DNA of 53,476 nucleotides from Streptomyces sp. Ncost-T10-10d (GTDB taxonomy: Bacteria > Actinomycetota > Actinomycetes > Streptomycetales > Streptomycetaceae): contig NZ_FMDF01000041.1 in assembly GCF_900091955.1 (NCBI RefSeq), forward strand, positions 1 through 53,476, read 5' to 3'. Made by a program: the position numbers and the translations under genes. Shown in pieces: positions 1 through 8,240 of the stretch (the first letter of the stretch is position 1; each line of letters starts with the position of its first letter). A model generated the notes under the pieces. That model was not told the origin of the DNA. It did not search any database and worked only from the letters and a program-made list of their open reading frames with translations.

Positions 1-1776
1 TCGGCACCGTCCCACGGCCGGCCCGCGTCGGCCGCGCTCCCGCCGACCGCCCGGCTGCTGGACGAACTGGGCCTGGCGCGTGCCACCCCGGCATCCCTGA
101 TGGCCCGCTGGGCCTCCACCGCGGACGACCAGCCCGGCGCCACGGTCCGCGGTTCGGGCCGCTGGACGGGCGGGCCGGCGGGCGCCGGTGGCGCCATGGA
201 TGCGGCCGACGCGGATGCCCGCGGTTCGGGACGTACGGAGTACCCGCGCAGCGCGGGCCCCCGCGTGGGCGCCCAGCGCACAGGTGGCGCACCGGGGCCG
301 GACCGCGCGGGCGAGTACGCCCCCGGCTCGGGGCGCACCCCGTACCCCGGCAGCGAGACCACCACCCACATCGGCACCGTGGGCTACGGCCTCGTGCGCG
401 ACGACGCCCACGACACCGGTGGCTCCGGGCGCACCCGGTACCCCGGCACCTCCCGTGTCGGCGGCGGGCACTACGGCAGTCCGCCCGGGGACACCCCGAG
501 CTCCCGCACCGTTCCCGCGTCCGGTACCTGGGGCGGAGCGGATGTCCAGGGGGCCGACAGTCTCCGTTCCGCCGGATCCGGGCCGGCCTCGAACCGGGTC
601 AGCGGACCGCGCGGCAACACGCCCCCGGTCGCGGCACGGGGCGCCGGGAGCGGAGCGGCAGCCGCACGTACCGCCGTGGAAGCGGACACGGGCACCGGCA
701 TGCCCGCAGCCGCCGGGGCCGAAGGCACCGCTGCCGTGGCCGCCGGGCGTCCCGTCGTGGTGCTCGGGGCCGGGCCCCGGGGCGCGGTCAGTGTGGATCT
801 GGCGGAGGAGGGCCCCCACCTTCTCATCGAGGGACCGGCCGGCAGCGGACGTACGGAGCTGCTGCGGGCCGTCGCCGCCTCGCTGGCCGCGGCAGCCCGG
901 CCCGACCGGCTGGGCATACTCCTGGTCGACGGCGCTGGTGGCGAGCGCGGTGAGAGCCTGCGCCCGTGTACCGAACTCCCGCACGCGTTCACACACCTGG
1001 TGGCCTCGGATCCGGTACGGATGCGTGAGTTCGCGCAGGCGCTGGGCGGCGAACTGAAACGGCGCGCCGAACTGCTCGCCCAGTACGACTTCACCGAGTG
1101 GCACCACCGGCACGAGATGGCGCAGCGGATGGTCGGCCAGCGCCCGCCGAGCGCCGCGGAGCAGCGCGGAGACCTCGACTCCCCGATGAGCGGGACGCTC
1201 CGGCTGCGGCCCGCCGCAGCACGGTCCACGGACCCCGGCCCCTCCCCGCTGCCCCGGCTCGTCGTCCTGGTCGACGACTTCGACGCGCTGGTCGCCCCGG
1301 CGCTCGGCAGCCCCGGCCGCCCCGCCGCGGGGTCGGTCGTACGGGCCCTGGAGGCCGTGGCCAGGGACGGCGGACGGCTCGGCGTCCACCTCGTCGCGAC
1401 GTCCGCCCGCCCGGACCGTACGGAGGACACGGACCTGGCCCATGGGGCCCGGCTGCGCATCGTGCTCGACGCACCGGTCGTCCCGCCGTCGCCGGAGGAT
1501 CCGGCACCCGGACGTGGCCGGCTGGGGCATCCGGACGGGCGGGTGACCCCGTTCCAGGGCGGCAGGGTGACGGGACGCATTCCACGTACGGCGACCCTGC
1601 GCCCCACCGTCGTCCCGCTGGAGTGGGAGCGGATGGGCGATCCTCCGGCCCGGCGCCCGGTCCGCGAGCTGGGCAACGGTCCGACGGACCTGGCGCTGCT
1701 GGCCAGTGCGCTGGAGCGGGCGGCCAGGTCGGTGAACGCCGAGCCGATAACCCCGTTCGGGCCCGTCCTTCCCTGA
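1..1776 (+). CDS. FtsK/SpoIIIE-type ATPase, C-terminal part (5' truncated by window edge)
   Basis: The frame is open from the first base, so this is the last 591 residues of a longer protein. A long Gly/Ala/Arg/Pro-rich linker is followed by a P-loop domain. The Walker A-like motif GPAGSGRTE lies at bases 832-858 and a Walker B-like VVLVDDFDA near 1261. The Walker lysine is arginine, as in the degenerate last ATPase domains of multi-domain FtsK/EccC proteins, so this domain may be regulatory rather than hydrolytic. The linker has three spaced copies of GSGRT-x-YP. Streptomyces proteins of this kind often begin with an FHA domain and are tied to DNA or protein translocation; that N-terminus is outside the window. 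The family call is fairly secure; the substrate is unknown. Confidence 0.75.
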   Translation, partial: SAPSHGRPASAALPPTARLLDELGLARATPASLMARWASTADDQPGATVRGSGRWTGGPAGAGGAMDAADADARGSGRTEYPRSAGPRVGAQRTGGAPGPDRAGEYAPGSGRTPYPGSETTTHIGTVGYGLVRDDAHDTGGSGRTRYPGTSRVGGGHYGSPPGDTPSSRTVPASGTWGGADVQGADSLRSAGSGPASNRVSGPRGNTPPVAARGAGSGAAAARTAVEADTGTGMPAAAGAEGTAAVAAGRPVVVLGAGPRGAVSVDLAEEGPHLLIEGPAGSGRTELLRAVAASLAAAARPDRLGILLVDGAGGERGESLRPCTELPHAFTHLVASDPVRMREFAQALGGELKRRAELLAQYDFTEWHHRHEMAQRMVGQRPPSAAEQRGDLDSPMSGTLRLRPAAARSTDPGPSPLPRLVVLVDDFDALVAPALGSPGRPAAGSVVRALEAVARDGGRLGVHLVATSARPDRTEDTDLAHGARLRIVLDAPVVPPSPEDPAPGRGRLGHPDGRVTPFQGGRVTGRIPRTATLRPTVVPLEWERMGDPPARRPVRELGNGPTDLALLASALERAARSVNAEPITPFGPVLP

Positions 1777-1854
1777 AGCGGCGCCGGGTCCGGACATCCA
1801 CTGACATCACGTCACGAGCCCATCACGATCAAGGAGTTGACACGAGAAGCGGTA

Positions 1855-1883
1855 TTGCGGCACCCGTACACCGGGCGTAGGAC
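1855..1883 (+). promoter_or_regulatory. Candidate promoter of the sugar ABC importer operon
   Basis: TTGCGG (1855-1860) and TAGGAC (1878-1883) are separated by 17 bases and lie about 36 bases before the lipoprotein start, matching the usual Streptomyces housekeeping pattern. A better -35-like TTGACA at 1837-1842 has no -10 at a sensible spacing. This is inferred from sequence only. Confidence 0.4.
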
Positions 1884-1893
1884 TGTGCGCACA
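1884..1893. promoter_or_regulatory. Perfect 10-bp palindrome just after the candidate -10
   Basis: TGTGCGCACA is its own reverse complement and sits where a repressor of the importer could block transcription. No regulator gene adjoins the operon in this window, so the binding protein is unknown and a chance palindrome is possible. Confidence 0.25.
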
Positions 1894-1918
1894 CAACGAT
1901 GTGAGAGACGGGGAAGCA

Positions 1919-3286
1919 ATGCGCACAACCCTTCGGATCAGCAGGGCCGCCGCGGTGTTCACCGCCATCGGCGCCCTGGCCCTCACCGGTTGCAGTGACG
2001 ACGGCGGCGGCGGAAAAGACAAGTCGGACAAGAGCTCCGAGGGCGGCAAGGGGAGCTCGTCGAGCGTCGTACTGCCGAAACTGGACGGCGAGAAGCTCTC
2101 GGTCGCGGCGGTCTGGACCGGAGCCGAGCAGGCCAACTTCGTCAAGGTCCTCAAGGAGTTCGAGAACCGCACGGGGGCGACGGTCACCTTCGTCCCGGCG
2201 CAGGACCCGATCGTCAACTTCCTCGGTACCAAGATCGCGGGCGGCCAGCCGCCGGACGTCGCAATGATCCCGCAGGTCGGCGCGATCCAGCAGGCCGCCC
2301 AGAAGAAGTGGGCCAAGCCGGTCGGCGCCGAGGCCAAGGCCCAGCTGGCCAAGAACTATTCGAAGGTCTGGCAGGACCTCGGCACGGTGGACGGCACCCA
2401 GTACGGCGTCTACTTCAAGGCCGCCAACAAGTCCCTGATCTGGTACAACGCCAAGGCGTTCGAGAACGCGGGCGCGTCCGAGCCGAAGACCTGGAAGGAC
2501 TTCCTGGCGACGGCCGAGACGGTCTCCGCCTCGGGTGTCACCCCGGTCTCGGTCGGTGGCGCGGACGGCTGGACCCTCACCGACTGGTTCGAGAACATCT
2601 ATCTCTCCCAGGCGGGCCCGGAGAAGTACGACCAGCTGGCCCAGCACAAGATCAAGTGGACGGACCCGTCCGTCAAGGACGCGCTGACCACGCTCGCGCA
2701 GCTCTTCGGCAAGCCGTCACTGATCGCGGGCGGCGCCGACGGCGCGCTGCAGACGGAGTTCCCGGCCTCGGTCACCCAGACCTTCACCGGAGGAGACCAG
2801 CCGAAGGCCGCGATGGTCTACGAGGGCGACTTCGTGGCCGTCAACATCGCGCAGACGAAGGCGAAGATCGGGACCGACGCCAAGGTGTTCCCGTTCCCGG
2901 CGGTCGGCGCCGAGTCCCCCGTCGTGACGGGGGGCGACGCGGCGGTGGCCCTGAAGGACGGCAAGGGCGCCCAGGCCCTGCTGACCTGGCTGGCCTCGAC
3001 CGACGCGGCGAAGATCATGGCCGAACAGGGCGGGTTCATCTCACCGAACAAGACCCTGGACGCCGCCGCGTATCCGAACGAGGTGCAGCGCACGATGGCG
3101 AAGGCGCTGATCTCGGCGGGTGACGCGGTCCGGTTCGACATGTCCGACCAGGCCCCGCAGTCCTTCGGCGGGACACCCGGGAAGGGCGAGTGGAAGACCC
3201 TCCAGGACTTCCTGAAGAACCCGAAGGACATCGCGGGGACTCAAGCCAAGCTGGAGTCCGACGCGGCCAAGGCGTACAAGAGCTGA
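1919..3286 (+). CDS. Extracellular solute (sugar)-binding lipoprotein of an ABC importer
   Basis: This is a 455-residue family-1 solute-binding protein that should capture a sugar or oligosaccharide outside the membrane and pass it to the two permeases that follow. The N-terminus has a lipoprotein signal: basic MRTTLRISR, a hydrophobic stretch, and lipobox LALTGC with the lipidated cysteine near residue 22. A Ser/Lys/Gly-rich tether follows, then a typical binding fold (ANFVKVLKEFENRTG, FLGTKIAGGQPPDVAMIPQ). The ATG at 1919 is preferred over an in-frame GTG at 1901 because it has a purine-rich site ahead of it and begins directly at the signal peptide. The next gene starts 4 bases after the stop. 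The substrate cannot be read from sequence. Confidence 0.88.
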   Translation: MRTTLRISRAAAVFTAIGALALTGCSDDGGGGKDKSDKSSEGGKGSSSSVVLPKLDGEKLSVAAVWTGAEQANFVKVLKEFENRTGATVTFVPAQDPIVNFLGTKIAGGQPPDVAMIPQVGAIQQAAQKKWAKPVGAEAKAQLAKNYSKVWQDLGTVDGTQYGVYFKAANKSLIWYNAKAFENAGASEPKTWKDFLATAETVSASGVTPVSVGGADGWTLTDWFENIYLSQAGPEKYDQLAQHKIKWTDPSVKDALTTLAQLFGKPSLIAGGADGALQTEFPASVTQTFTGGDQPKAAMVYEGDFVAVNIAQTKAKIGTDAKVFPFPAVGAESPVVTGGDAAVALKDGKGAQALLTWLASTDAAKIMAEQGGFISPNKTLDAAAYPNEVQRTMAKALISAGDAVRFDMSDQAPQSFGGTPGKGEWKTLQDFLKNPKDIAGTQAKLESDAAKAYKS

Positions 3287-3290
3287 CGGG

Positions 3291-4715
3291 ATGACGACAG
3301 CCGCAGCGGGGGGCGCCGACGCGGTGCCCCCCGCCGACAAGCATCCGTCCGGACAGTCGTCGCTCCCCTCGCCCAGAATGCCGTCCGATGCCCCGGCCGG
3401 CGGCCCGAAACGCAGCCGCAGCCGCAGAAGTGTGACCGGCACCCGCCGGGTCATCGCGGCGCTGTTCCTGGCGCCCGCGCTGGTGCTGCTGGGCGCGCTC
3501 GTGGTCTATCCGATCGTGTACTCCGTCTACCGGTCGTTCTTCGACCAGTCGGGTACGGGCTTCGCCGGACTCGACAACTACAAGGTGCTGTTCACGGACG
3601 ACACCATCCGTACAGCGGTCAAGAACAATGCGATCTGGGTCGTGTTCGCGCCGACGGTCTCCACCGTACTAGGGCTGATCTTCGCGGTGCTGACGGAGCG
3701 GATCCGCTGGGGTACGGCGTTCAAGCTGATCGTCTTCATGCCGATGGCGATCTCCATGCTCGCGGCGGGCATCATTTTCCGGCTGGTGTACGACGCGGCC
3801 CCGGAGCGCGGGGTCGCCAACGCCGTATGGGTGGGTGTGCACGACACATTCGCCGAGTCGGCGGGCTATCCGAAGGCGCATCCGCTGCCCGTCCACCCGC
3901 TCAAGGCAGGCGGCGGCGGTTCGTTCGTCACCAAGGCGCCGGTACGGGCCGGCCAGCCGGTGCAGCTGCCGCTGGTCGGTGTGGCACCGGCGAAGATGCC
4001 GACGGACGCGAAGCCCGCGAAGGCCGCGGCGGCGGGGGCCGGAAAGATCACCGGCACCGCGTGGCTGGACTTCACCAGGGGCGGCGGCGGCAGGCCCAAT
4101 GTCATCGACGCCAAGGAGCTGGGGCTCAAGGGCATCGAGGTGGAGGCGGTCAAGAACGGCAAGGTGGTCGCCTCGACGACGGCGGCCGCGGACGGTACGT
4201 TCGCCCTGCCCGCTTCGGCGGACGGAGCCGAACTCCGGCTCCCCGCCTCCAACTTCAAGGAGCCGTACAACGGAGTCGAGTGGCTCGGCCCGACCCTGGT
4301 CACACCGGGGATCATCGGCTCCTACGTGTGGATGTGGGCCGGGTTCGCAATGGTGCTGATCGCTGCGGGCCTGGCGGGCCTGCCGCGTGAACTCCTGGAA
4401 GCGGCCCGGGTGGACGGCGCGAACGAGTGGCAGGTGTTCCGCCGGATCACGGTGCCGATGCTCGCGCCCGTTCTCGCGGTGGTGCTGGTCACGTTGATGA
4501 TCAACGTTCTGAAGATCTTCGACCTGGTCTTCATCATCGCGCCGGGCTCCTCGCAGGACGATGCGAATGTGCTGGCGCTCCAGCTCTACCGCTCCTCGTT
4601 CGGCACGGACGCGGACCTCGGGATCGGCAGCGCCATCGCCGTGCTCCTGCTGCTGCTGGTACTCCCGGTGATGTATTTCAACATCCGCCGGATCCAGAAG
4701 GAGGGGCGCCGATGA
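3291..4715 (+). CDS. ABC sugar permease, MalF type, with a large inserted extracellular domain
   Basis: This is a 474-residue inner-membrane permease. After a Pro/Ser/Arg-rich cytoplasmic leader come membrane helices near residues 54-76, 104-126 and 144-166. The next helix begins only around residue 340. The later part carries the EAA-type ATPase-docking loop (ELLEAARVDGANEW). The insert of about 165 residues has a Gly/Ala/Lys linker and then a module reading GTAWLDF, GLKGIEVEAVKNGKVV and TTAAADGTFALP, which looks like an SdrD-B or carboxypeptidase-regulatory-like beta-sandwich. E. coli MalF also has a large loop between helices 3 and 4 that contacts the binding protein, so the insert probably does the same. 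Its 3' end overlaps a duplicated segment containing the next gene's start. Confidence 0.87.
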   Translation: MTTAAAGGADAVPPADKHPSGQSSLPSPRMPSDAPAGGPKRSRSRRSVTGTRRVIAALFLAPALVLLGALVVYPIVYSVYRSFFDQSGTGFAGLDNYKVLFTDDTIRTAVKNNAIWVVFAPTVSTVLGLIFAVLTERIRWGTAFKLIVFMPMAISMLAAGIIFRLVYDAAPERGVANAVWVGVHDTFAESAGYPKAHPLPVHPLKAGGGGSFVTKAPVRAGQPVQLPLVGVAPAKMPTDAKPAKAAAAGAGKITGTAWLDFTRGGGGRPNVIDAKELGLKGIEVEAVKNGKVVASTTAAADGTFALPASADGAELRLPASNFKEPYNGVEWLGPTLVTPGIIGSYVWMWAGFAMVLIAAGLAGLPRELLEAARVDGANEWQVFRRITVPMLAPVLAVVLVTLMINVLKIFDLVFIIAPGSSQDDANVLALQLYRSSFGTDADLGIGSAIAVLLLLLVLPVMYFNIRRIQKEGRR

Positions 4716-4825
4716 CGACAGCAACGACCACGACCGCCACCCCCTGCCGGGGTCCGGGGGTTGTCCCCCGGGACGGCACAGCAACATCCGCCGGATCCGG
4801 AAGGAGGGGCGCCGATGACGACAGC
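4679..4825 (+). repeat. 44-bp imperfect direct repeat flanking a GC hairpin, duplicating a start site
   Basis: Bases 4679-4722 recur at 4782-4825 with one difference. Each copy holds the end of the upstream permease, a Shine-Dalgarno sequence AGGAGGGG and an ATG. The copies are 103 bases apart. The 59 bases between them contain an inverted repeat, CCGGGGG (4754-4760) and CCCCCGG (4765-4771). The first ATG (4712) gives the classic ATGA overlap with the upstream stop but is out of frame with the permease. The second (4815) is in frame. This looks like a small repeat insertion with local duplication. Confidence 0.8.
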
Positions 4826-5726
4826 GTCGAACACGGCCACGAGCACGACAGCCGCAACCGAACCGGTGAAGGCCGAGCAGTCCCTCGGCGCACGCATCGC
4901 CGCCCGTGCCGGCGGCGGTGTGATGCGGGTCTTCCTCATCCTGGTGGGCCTGTTCTGGCTGATGCCGACCATCGGGCTGCTGCTGTCCTCGCTGCGCGGT
5001 GCGGACGACATCGCGTCGACCGGCTGGTGGAAGGTCTTCACGGCCCCGTCCCAGCTCACCTTCGACAACTACTCCCGGCTGCTGGACAATTCGACCATCA
5101 CCCACTCCCTCCTCAGTACGGTCGTGATCACCGTCCCGGCGACCGTCCTGGTCGTCGTGATCGGTTCACTGGCCGGATATGCCTTCGCCTGGATGGAGTT
5201 CCCCGGCCGCGACTGGTGGTTTCTCGTGGTCGTGGGGCTGTTGGTGGTACCGGTGCAGGTCGCCCTGGTCCCCGTCTCCAAGCTCTTCGGCGCGGTCGGG
5301 ATCTTCGAGACGACCTTCGGTGTGATCATCTTCCACACGGCCTTCGGTCTGCCCTTCGCGATCTTCCTGCTGCGGAACTTCTTCGCGGAGATCCCGAGGG
5401 AGCTGCTGGAGGCGGCCCGGCTCGACGGGGCGGGCGAGATCCGGCTCTTCACCCGGGTCGTGATGCCGCTGGGCGGTCCGGCGATCGCCTCGCTCGGGAT
5501 CTTCCAGTTCCTCTGGGTGTGGAACGACATGCTGGTCGCCTTGATCTTCGCGGACTCCGGCTCACCGCCGATCACGGTGGCCCTGCAGCAGCAGGTACGC
5601 CAGTTCGGTAACAACATCGACGTGCTGGCGCCCGGCGCCTTCGTGTCGATGGTCATCCCGCTCGCGGTCTTCTTCGCCTTCCAGCGTCAGTTCGTCTCCG
5701 GCGTGATGGCGGGCGCGGTGAAGTAG
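4815..5726 (+). CDS. ABC sugar permease, MalG type
   Basis: This is a 303-residue partner permease of the binding-protein-dependent importer. After a Thr/Ala-rich leader it has six predicted membrane segments, starting at MRVFLILVGLFWLMPTIGLL, and an EAA loop (ELLEAARLDGAGEI) that docks the ATPase. The ATG is chosen because it follows AAGGAGGGG and matches the expected N-terminus; earlier in-frame codons lie in the duplicated segment. No ATPase gene follows. Streptomyces importers of this family commonly share one distant multi-sugar ATPase (MsiK), which would explain the absence. A strong hairpin closes the operon. Confidence 0.9.
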   Translation: MTTASNTATSTTAATEPVKAEQSLGARIAARAGGGVMRVFLILVGLFWLMPTIGLLLSSLRGADDIASTGWWKVFTAPSQLTFDNYSRLLDNSTITHSLLSTVVITVPATVLVVVIGSLAGYAFAWMEFPGRDWWFLVVVGLLVVPVQVALVPVSKLFGAVGIFETTFGVIIFHTAFGLPFAIFLLRNFFAEIPRELLEAARLDGAGEIRLFTRVVMPLGGPAIASLGIFQFLWVWNDMLVALIFADSGSPPITVALQQQVRQFGNNIDVLAPGAFVSMVIPLAVFFAFQRQFVSGVMAGAVK

Positions 5727-5748
5727 TCGCACAGCTGTACGTCAACAC

Positions 5749-5782
5749 GGGGTGGTCCTGTTCACCGCAACAGGGCCACCCC
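5749..5782 (+). terminator. Stem-loop terminator of the sugar importer operon
   Basis: GGGGTGGTCCTGTT pairs with AACAGGGCCACCCC across a 6-base loop, giving a 14-bp stem with one G-U wobble. There is no long T-run, as usual in this GC-rich genus. Confidence 0.8.
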
Positions 5783-5884
5783 ATCTGCAATTTTGCGGGT
5801 TTGCCACGTTTTGGCGTAACCCTGTCACTCCATCGGAAGTTTGCGAAGCACCCGCCCGTGCTGCGAACGACCCATGGATGTGTT

Positions 5885-8197
5885 GTGCCCCGGTTCAGTG
5901 TCATCGTGCCCGCGTACCGGGTTCAGGCGTATCTGCACGAGAGCCTGGACTCGGTGTTGACCCAGTCCTTCGAGGACTTCGAGCTCATCGCGGTGGACGA
6001 CTGCTCACCCGACGCCTGCGGCGCCGTCATCGACGAGTTCGCCGCCCGGGACCACCGGGTGCGGGCCCTGCATCTGCCGGAGAACGTGGGCCTGGGCCGG
6101 GCCCGTAACGCCGGGATCGCACAGGCCACCGGTGACTATCTGATCTTCCTGGACAGCGACGACACCCTCGCCCCCGGCGCCCTGCGGGCGGTCGCCGACC
6201 GGATCGAGGAGACCGGGGAACCGGACGTCCTGGTCTACGACTACGCCCGTACGTACTGGACGGGCGAAAGCGTACGCAACACCTTCGCCGAACACCTCGT
6301 CGAGACCGGCCCCGCCACCTTCACGCTCGCCGACCGGCCCGGGCTGCTGAAGGTCCTGATGGTCGTCTGGAACAAGGCGTACCGCCGGGCGTTCGTCGAG
6401 GCCGAGGGATTCGCCTTCCCGCCCGGCTACTACGAGGACACGCCCTGGACGTACCCGGTGCTGCTGGCCGCCCGCTCGATCGCGGTCCTCGACCGGGTGT
6501 GCGTCGGTTACCGGCAGCGGCGCCAGGGCAACATCCTGGCCACCACCAGCCGCAAGCACTTCGACATCTTCGAGCAGTACGACCGGGTCTTCGCGTTCAT
6601 CGACGCCCGCCCCGAACTCGCGCCCTGGCGGCCGGTCATCTTCCGCAGGATGCTCGACCACTTCTGCACCCTGTTCACCACTCCCGGCCGGCTGCCGCGC
6701 GGCAGCCGCGCCGAGTTCTTCCGCCGCGCCCGCGCCCATTGCGACCGTTACCGCGCCCCGGGCGCCCCTGTTCCGCGCCGCGCCCGGCTGCGCCACGGCC
6801 TGATCCGGCTGGGCGCACACCGCACGTACCGTGCGCTGTGGGCCACGCAGTTGCTGCACGGCCGGCTGCGGAAGACCACCACAGCCACCCGCCGGGTACT
6901 GCGGGCCGCGGCGCTCCAGGCGTACTACCGCATCCAGCTGCGGCTGCCCGTCCAGGCGGACCGGGCGGTGTTCGCGGCGTACTGGCACCGCGGCTACGCC
7001 TGCAATCCGGCCGCGATCGAGGCGAAGGCCCGCGAACTCGTCCCCGGCCTGCGCACCGCCTGGATCTGCAGCCCCGAGGACGCGCACACCGTGCCCACCA
7101 CGACACAGCGGCTCACCCCCGGAACGTACGGCTACTGGCGGGCGCTGGCCCGCTCCAGGTATCTGGTGAACAACGTCAACTTCGACCGGCGGCTGGTCAA
7201 ACGGCACGGCCAGGTGCTGCTCCAGACGCACCACGGCACACCGCTCAAGACCATGGGCCTCGACCTCCAGGACCGGCCGGCGGCGGCCCGCGGGATGGAC
7301 TTCGGCCTGCTGCTCGCCAATGTCGACAAGTGGGACTACTCCCTCTCCGCGAACCAGCACTCCACCCTCGTCTGGGAGAAGGCCTACCCGTCGGCCTCCG
7401 CGAGTTGCGCGACGCTGGAGTACGGCTATCCGCGCAATGACATCTACCAGCGGGCCACCGCCGACGACGTGGCGCAGCTGCGCGAGTCGATCGGCATCCC
7501 CGAGGGCACCCTGGCCCTGCTGTACGCGCCCACGCACCGCGACTACCGGCGCGACCAGCACATCGCGCTCGACCTGGCACGCGTGCTGCGGGTCCTCGGT
7601 CCGGGCTTTGTGATCCTGAGCCGCGCCCACTACTCGTACGAAGCTCCGCCGGTCCGCGAACCGCACCCGCGGATCATCGAGGTCAGCGGCCACCCCTGCG
7701 TCGAGGCGCTCGCGCTCGCCTCGGACGCGCTGATCACGGACTACTCGTCGCTGATGTTCGACTACGCCAATCTGGACCGGCCCGTCATCATCCACTGCGA
7801 CGACCACGAGGCGTACGAAGCGGCCCGCGGCACCTACTTCGACCTGCACTCCTGCCCGCCCGGCGCGATCGCGCACAGCGAGGACGAACTGCTCGACGTC
7901 TTCGCGACCGGCCACTGGTGCGGCACCCGCTCCGCCCGACTGCGCGCGGCGTTCCGGGAGCGCTTCTGCCCGTACGACGACGGGCATGCGGCGGAGCGGG
8001 TGGTGCGCCGGGTCTTCCTGGGCGACACGTCCGCGCAGCCGCCCGCGATTCCTCCGGCACTGCGGCTGCCCGCACCGGCGGCGGGCAACCCGGCGCAGGT
8101 CCCGGTCTCCGCGCCGGCCACGGCCACGGTCCCGGCGGACCGGCAGGCATCCGCGGGCCTCGGCCTCGCCGGGGCGCAGCCCACCAACCACCCCTGA
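5885..8197 (+). CDS. GT2 glycosyltransferase / TagF-like CDP-glycerol glycerophosphotransferase fusion (short type, copy 1)
   Basis: This 770-residue cytoplasmic, membrane-associated enzyme has two modules. Residues 1 to about 220 form a GT2 domain with all key motifs: VDDCS, FLDSDD (metal/nucleotide-sugar binding) and YEDTPW (catalytic base). Residues about 370-720 form a TagF-like domain with QTHHGTPLKTMG around His449-450, YGYPRND, RAHY, and TDYSSLMFDYA. In TagF such His residues are catalytic for CDP-glycerol-dependent polymerisation. The GTG at 5885 is chosen because family members start PRFSVIVPAY; its ribosome site is weak, and an upstream GTG or ATG in frame is possible. The C-terminal tail of about 60 residues is Ala/Pro-rich. 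The exact sugar and polyol are unknown. Confidence 0.85.
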   Translation: MPRFSVIVPAYRVQAYLHESLDSVLTQSFEDFELIAVDDCSPDACGAVIDEFAARDHRVRALHLPENVGLGRARNAGIAQATGDYLIFLDSDDTLAPGALRAVADRIEETGEPDVLVYDYARTYWTGESVRNTFAEHLVETGPATFTLADRPGLLKVLMVVWNKAYRRAFVEAEGFAFPPGYYEDTPWTYPVLLAARSIAVLDRVCVGYRQRRQGNILATTSRKHFDIFEQYDRVFAFIDARPELAPWRPVIFRRMLDHFCTLFTTPGRLPRGSRAEFFRRARAHCDRYRAPGAPVPRRARLRHGLIRLGAHRTYRALWATQLLHGRLRKTTTATRRVLRAAALQAYYRIQLRLPVQADRAVFAAYWHRGYACNPAAIEAKARELVPGLRTAWICSPEDAHTVPTTTQRLTPGTYGYWRALARSRYLVNNVNFDRRLVKRHGQVLLQTHHGTPLKTMGLDLQDRPAAARGMDFGLLLANVDKWDYSLSANQHSTLVWEKAYPSASASCATLEYGYPRNDIYQRATADDVAQLRESIGIPEGTLALLYAPTHRDYRRDQHIALDLARVLRVLGPGFVILSRAHYSYEAPPVREPHPRIIEVSGHPCVEALALASDALITDYSSLMFDYANLDRPVIIHCDDHEAYEAARGTYFDLHSCPPGAIAHSEDELLDVFATGHWCGTRSARLRAAFRERFCPYDDGHAAERVVRRVFLGDTSAQPPAIPPALRLPAPAAGNPAQVPVSAPATATVPADRQASAGLGLAGAQPTNHP

Positions 8198-8240
8198 GCG
8201 CACTCCTTCCCCGTAGACCCGCGTCCGAGAAAGAGCCTGT

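Noticed and set aside
1837..1842. TTGACA as the -35 box of the importer promoter
   Set aside because: No -10-like hexamer at 16-19 bases; the TTGCGG/TAGGAC pair fits better.
4712..5611. Start codon ATG 4712 with a good ribosome site opening a frame through the MalG-type gene
   Set aside because: Out of frame with the permease; its product has no domain. It is a by-product of the 44-base duplication.
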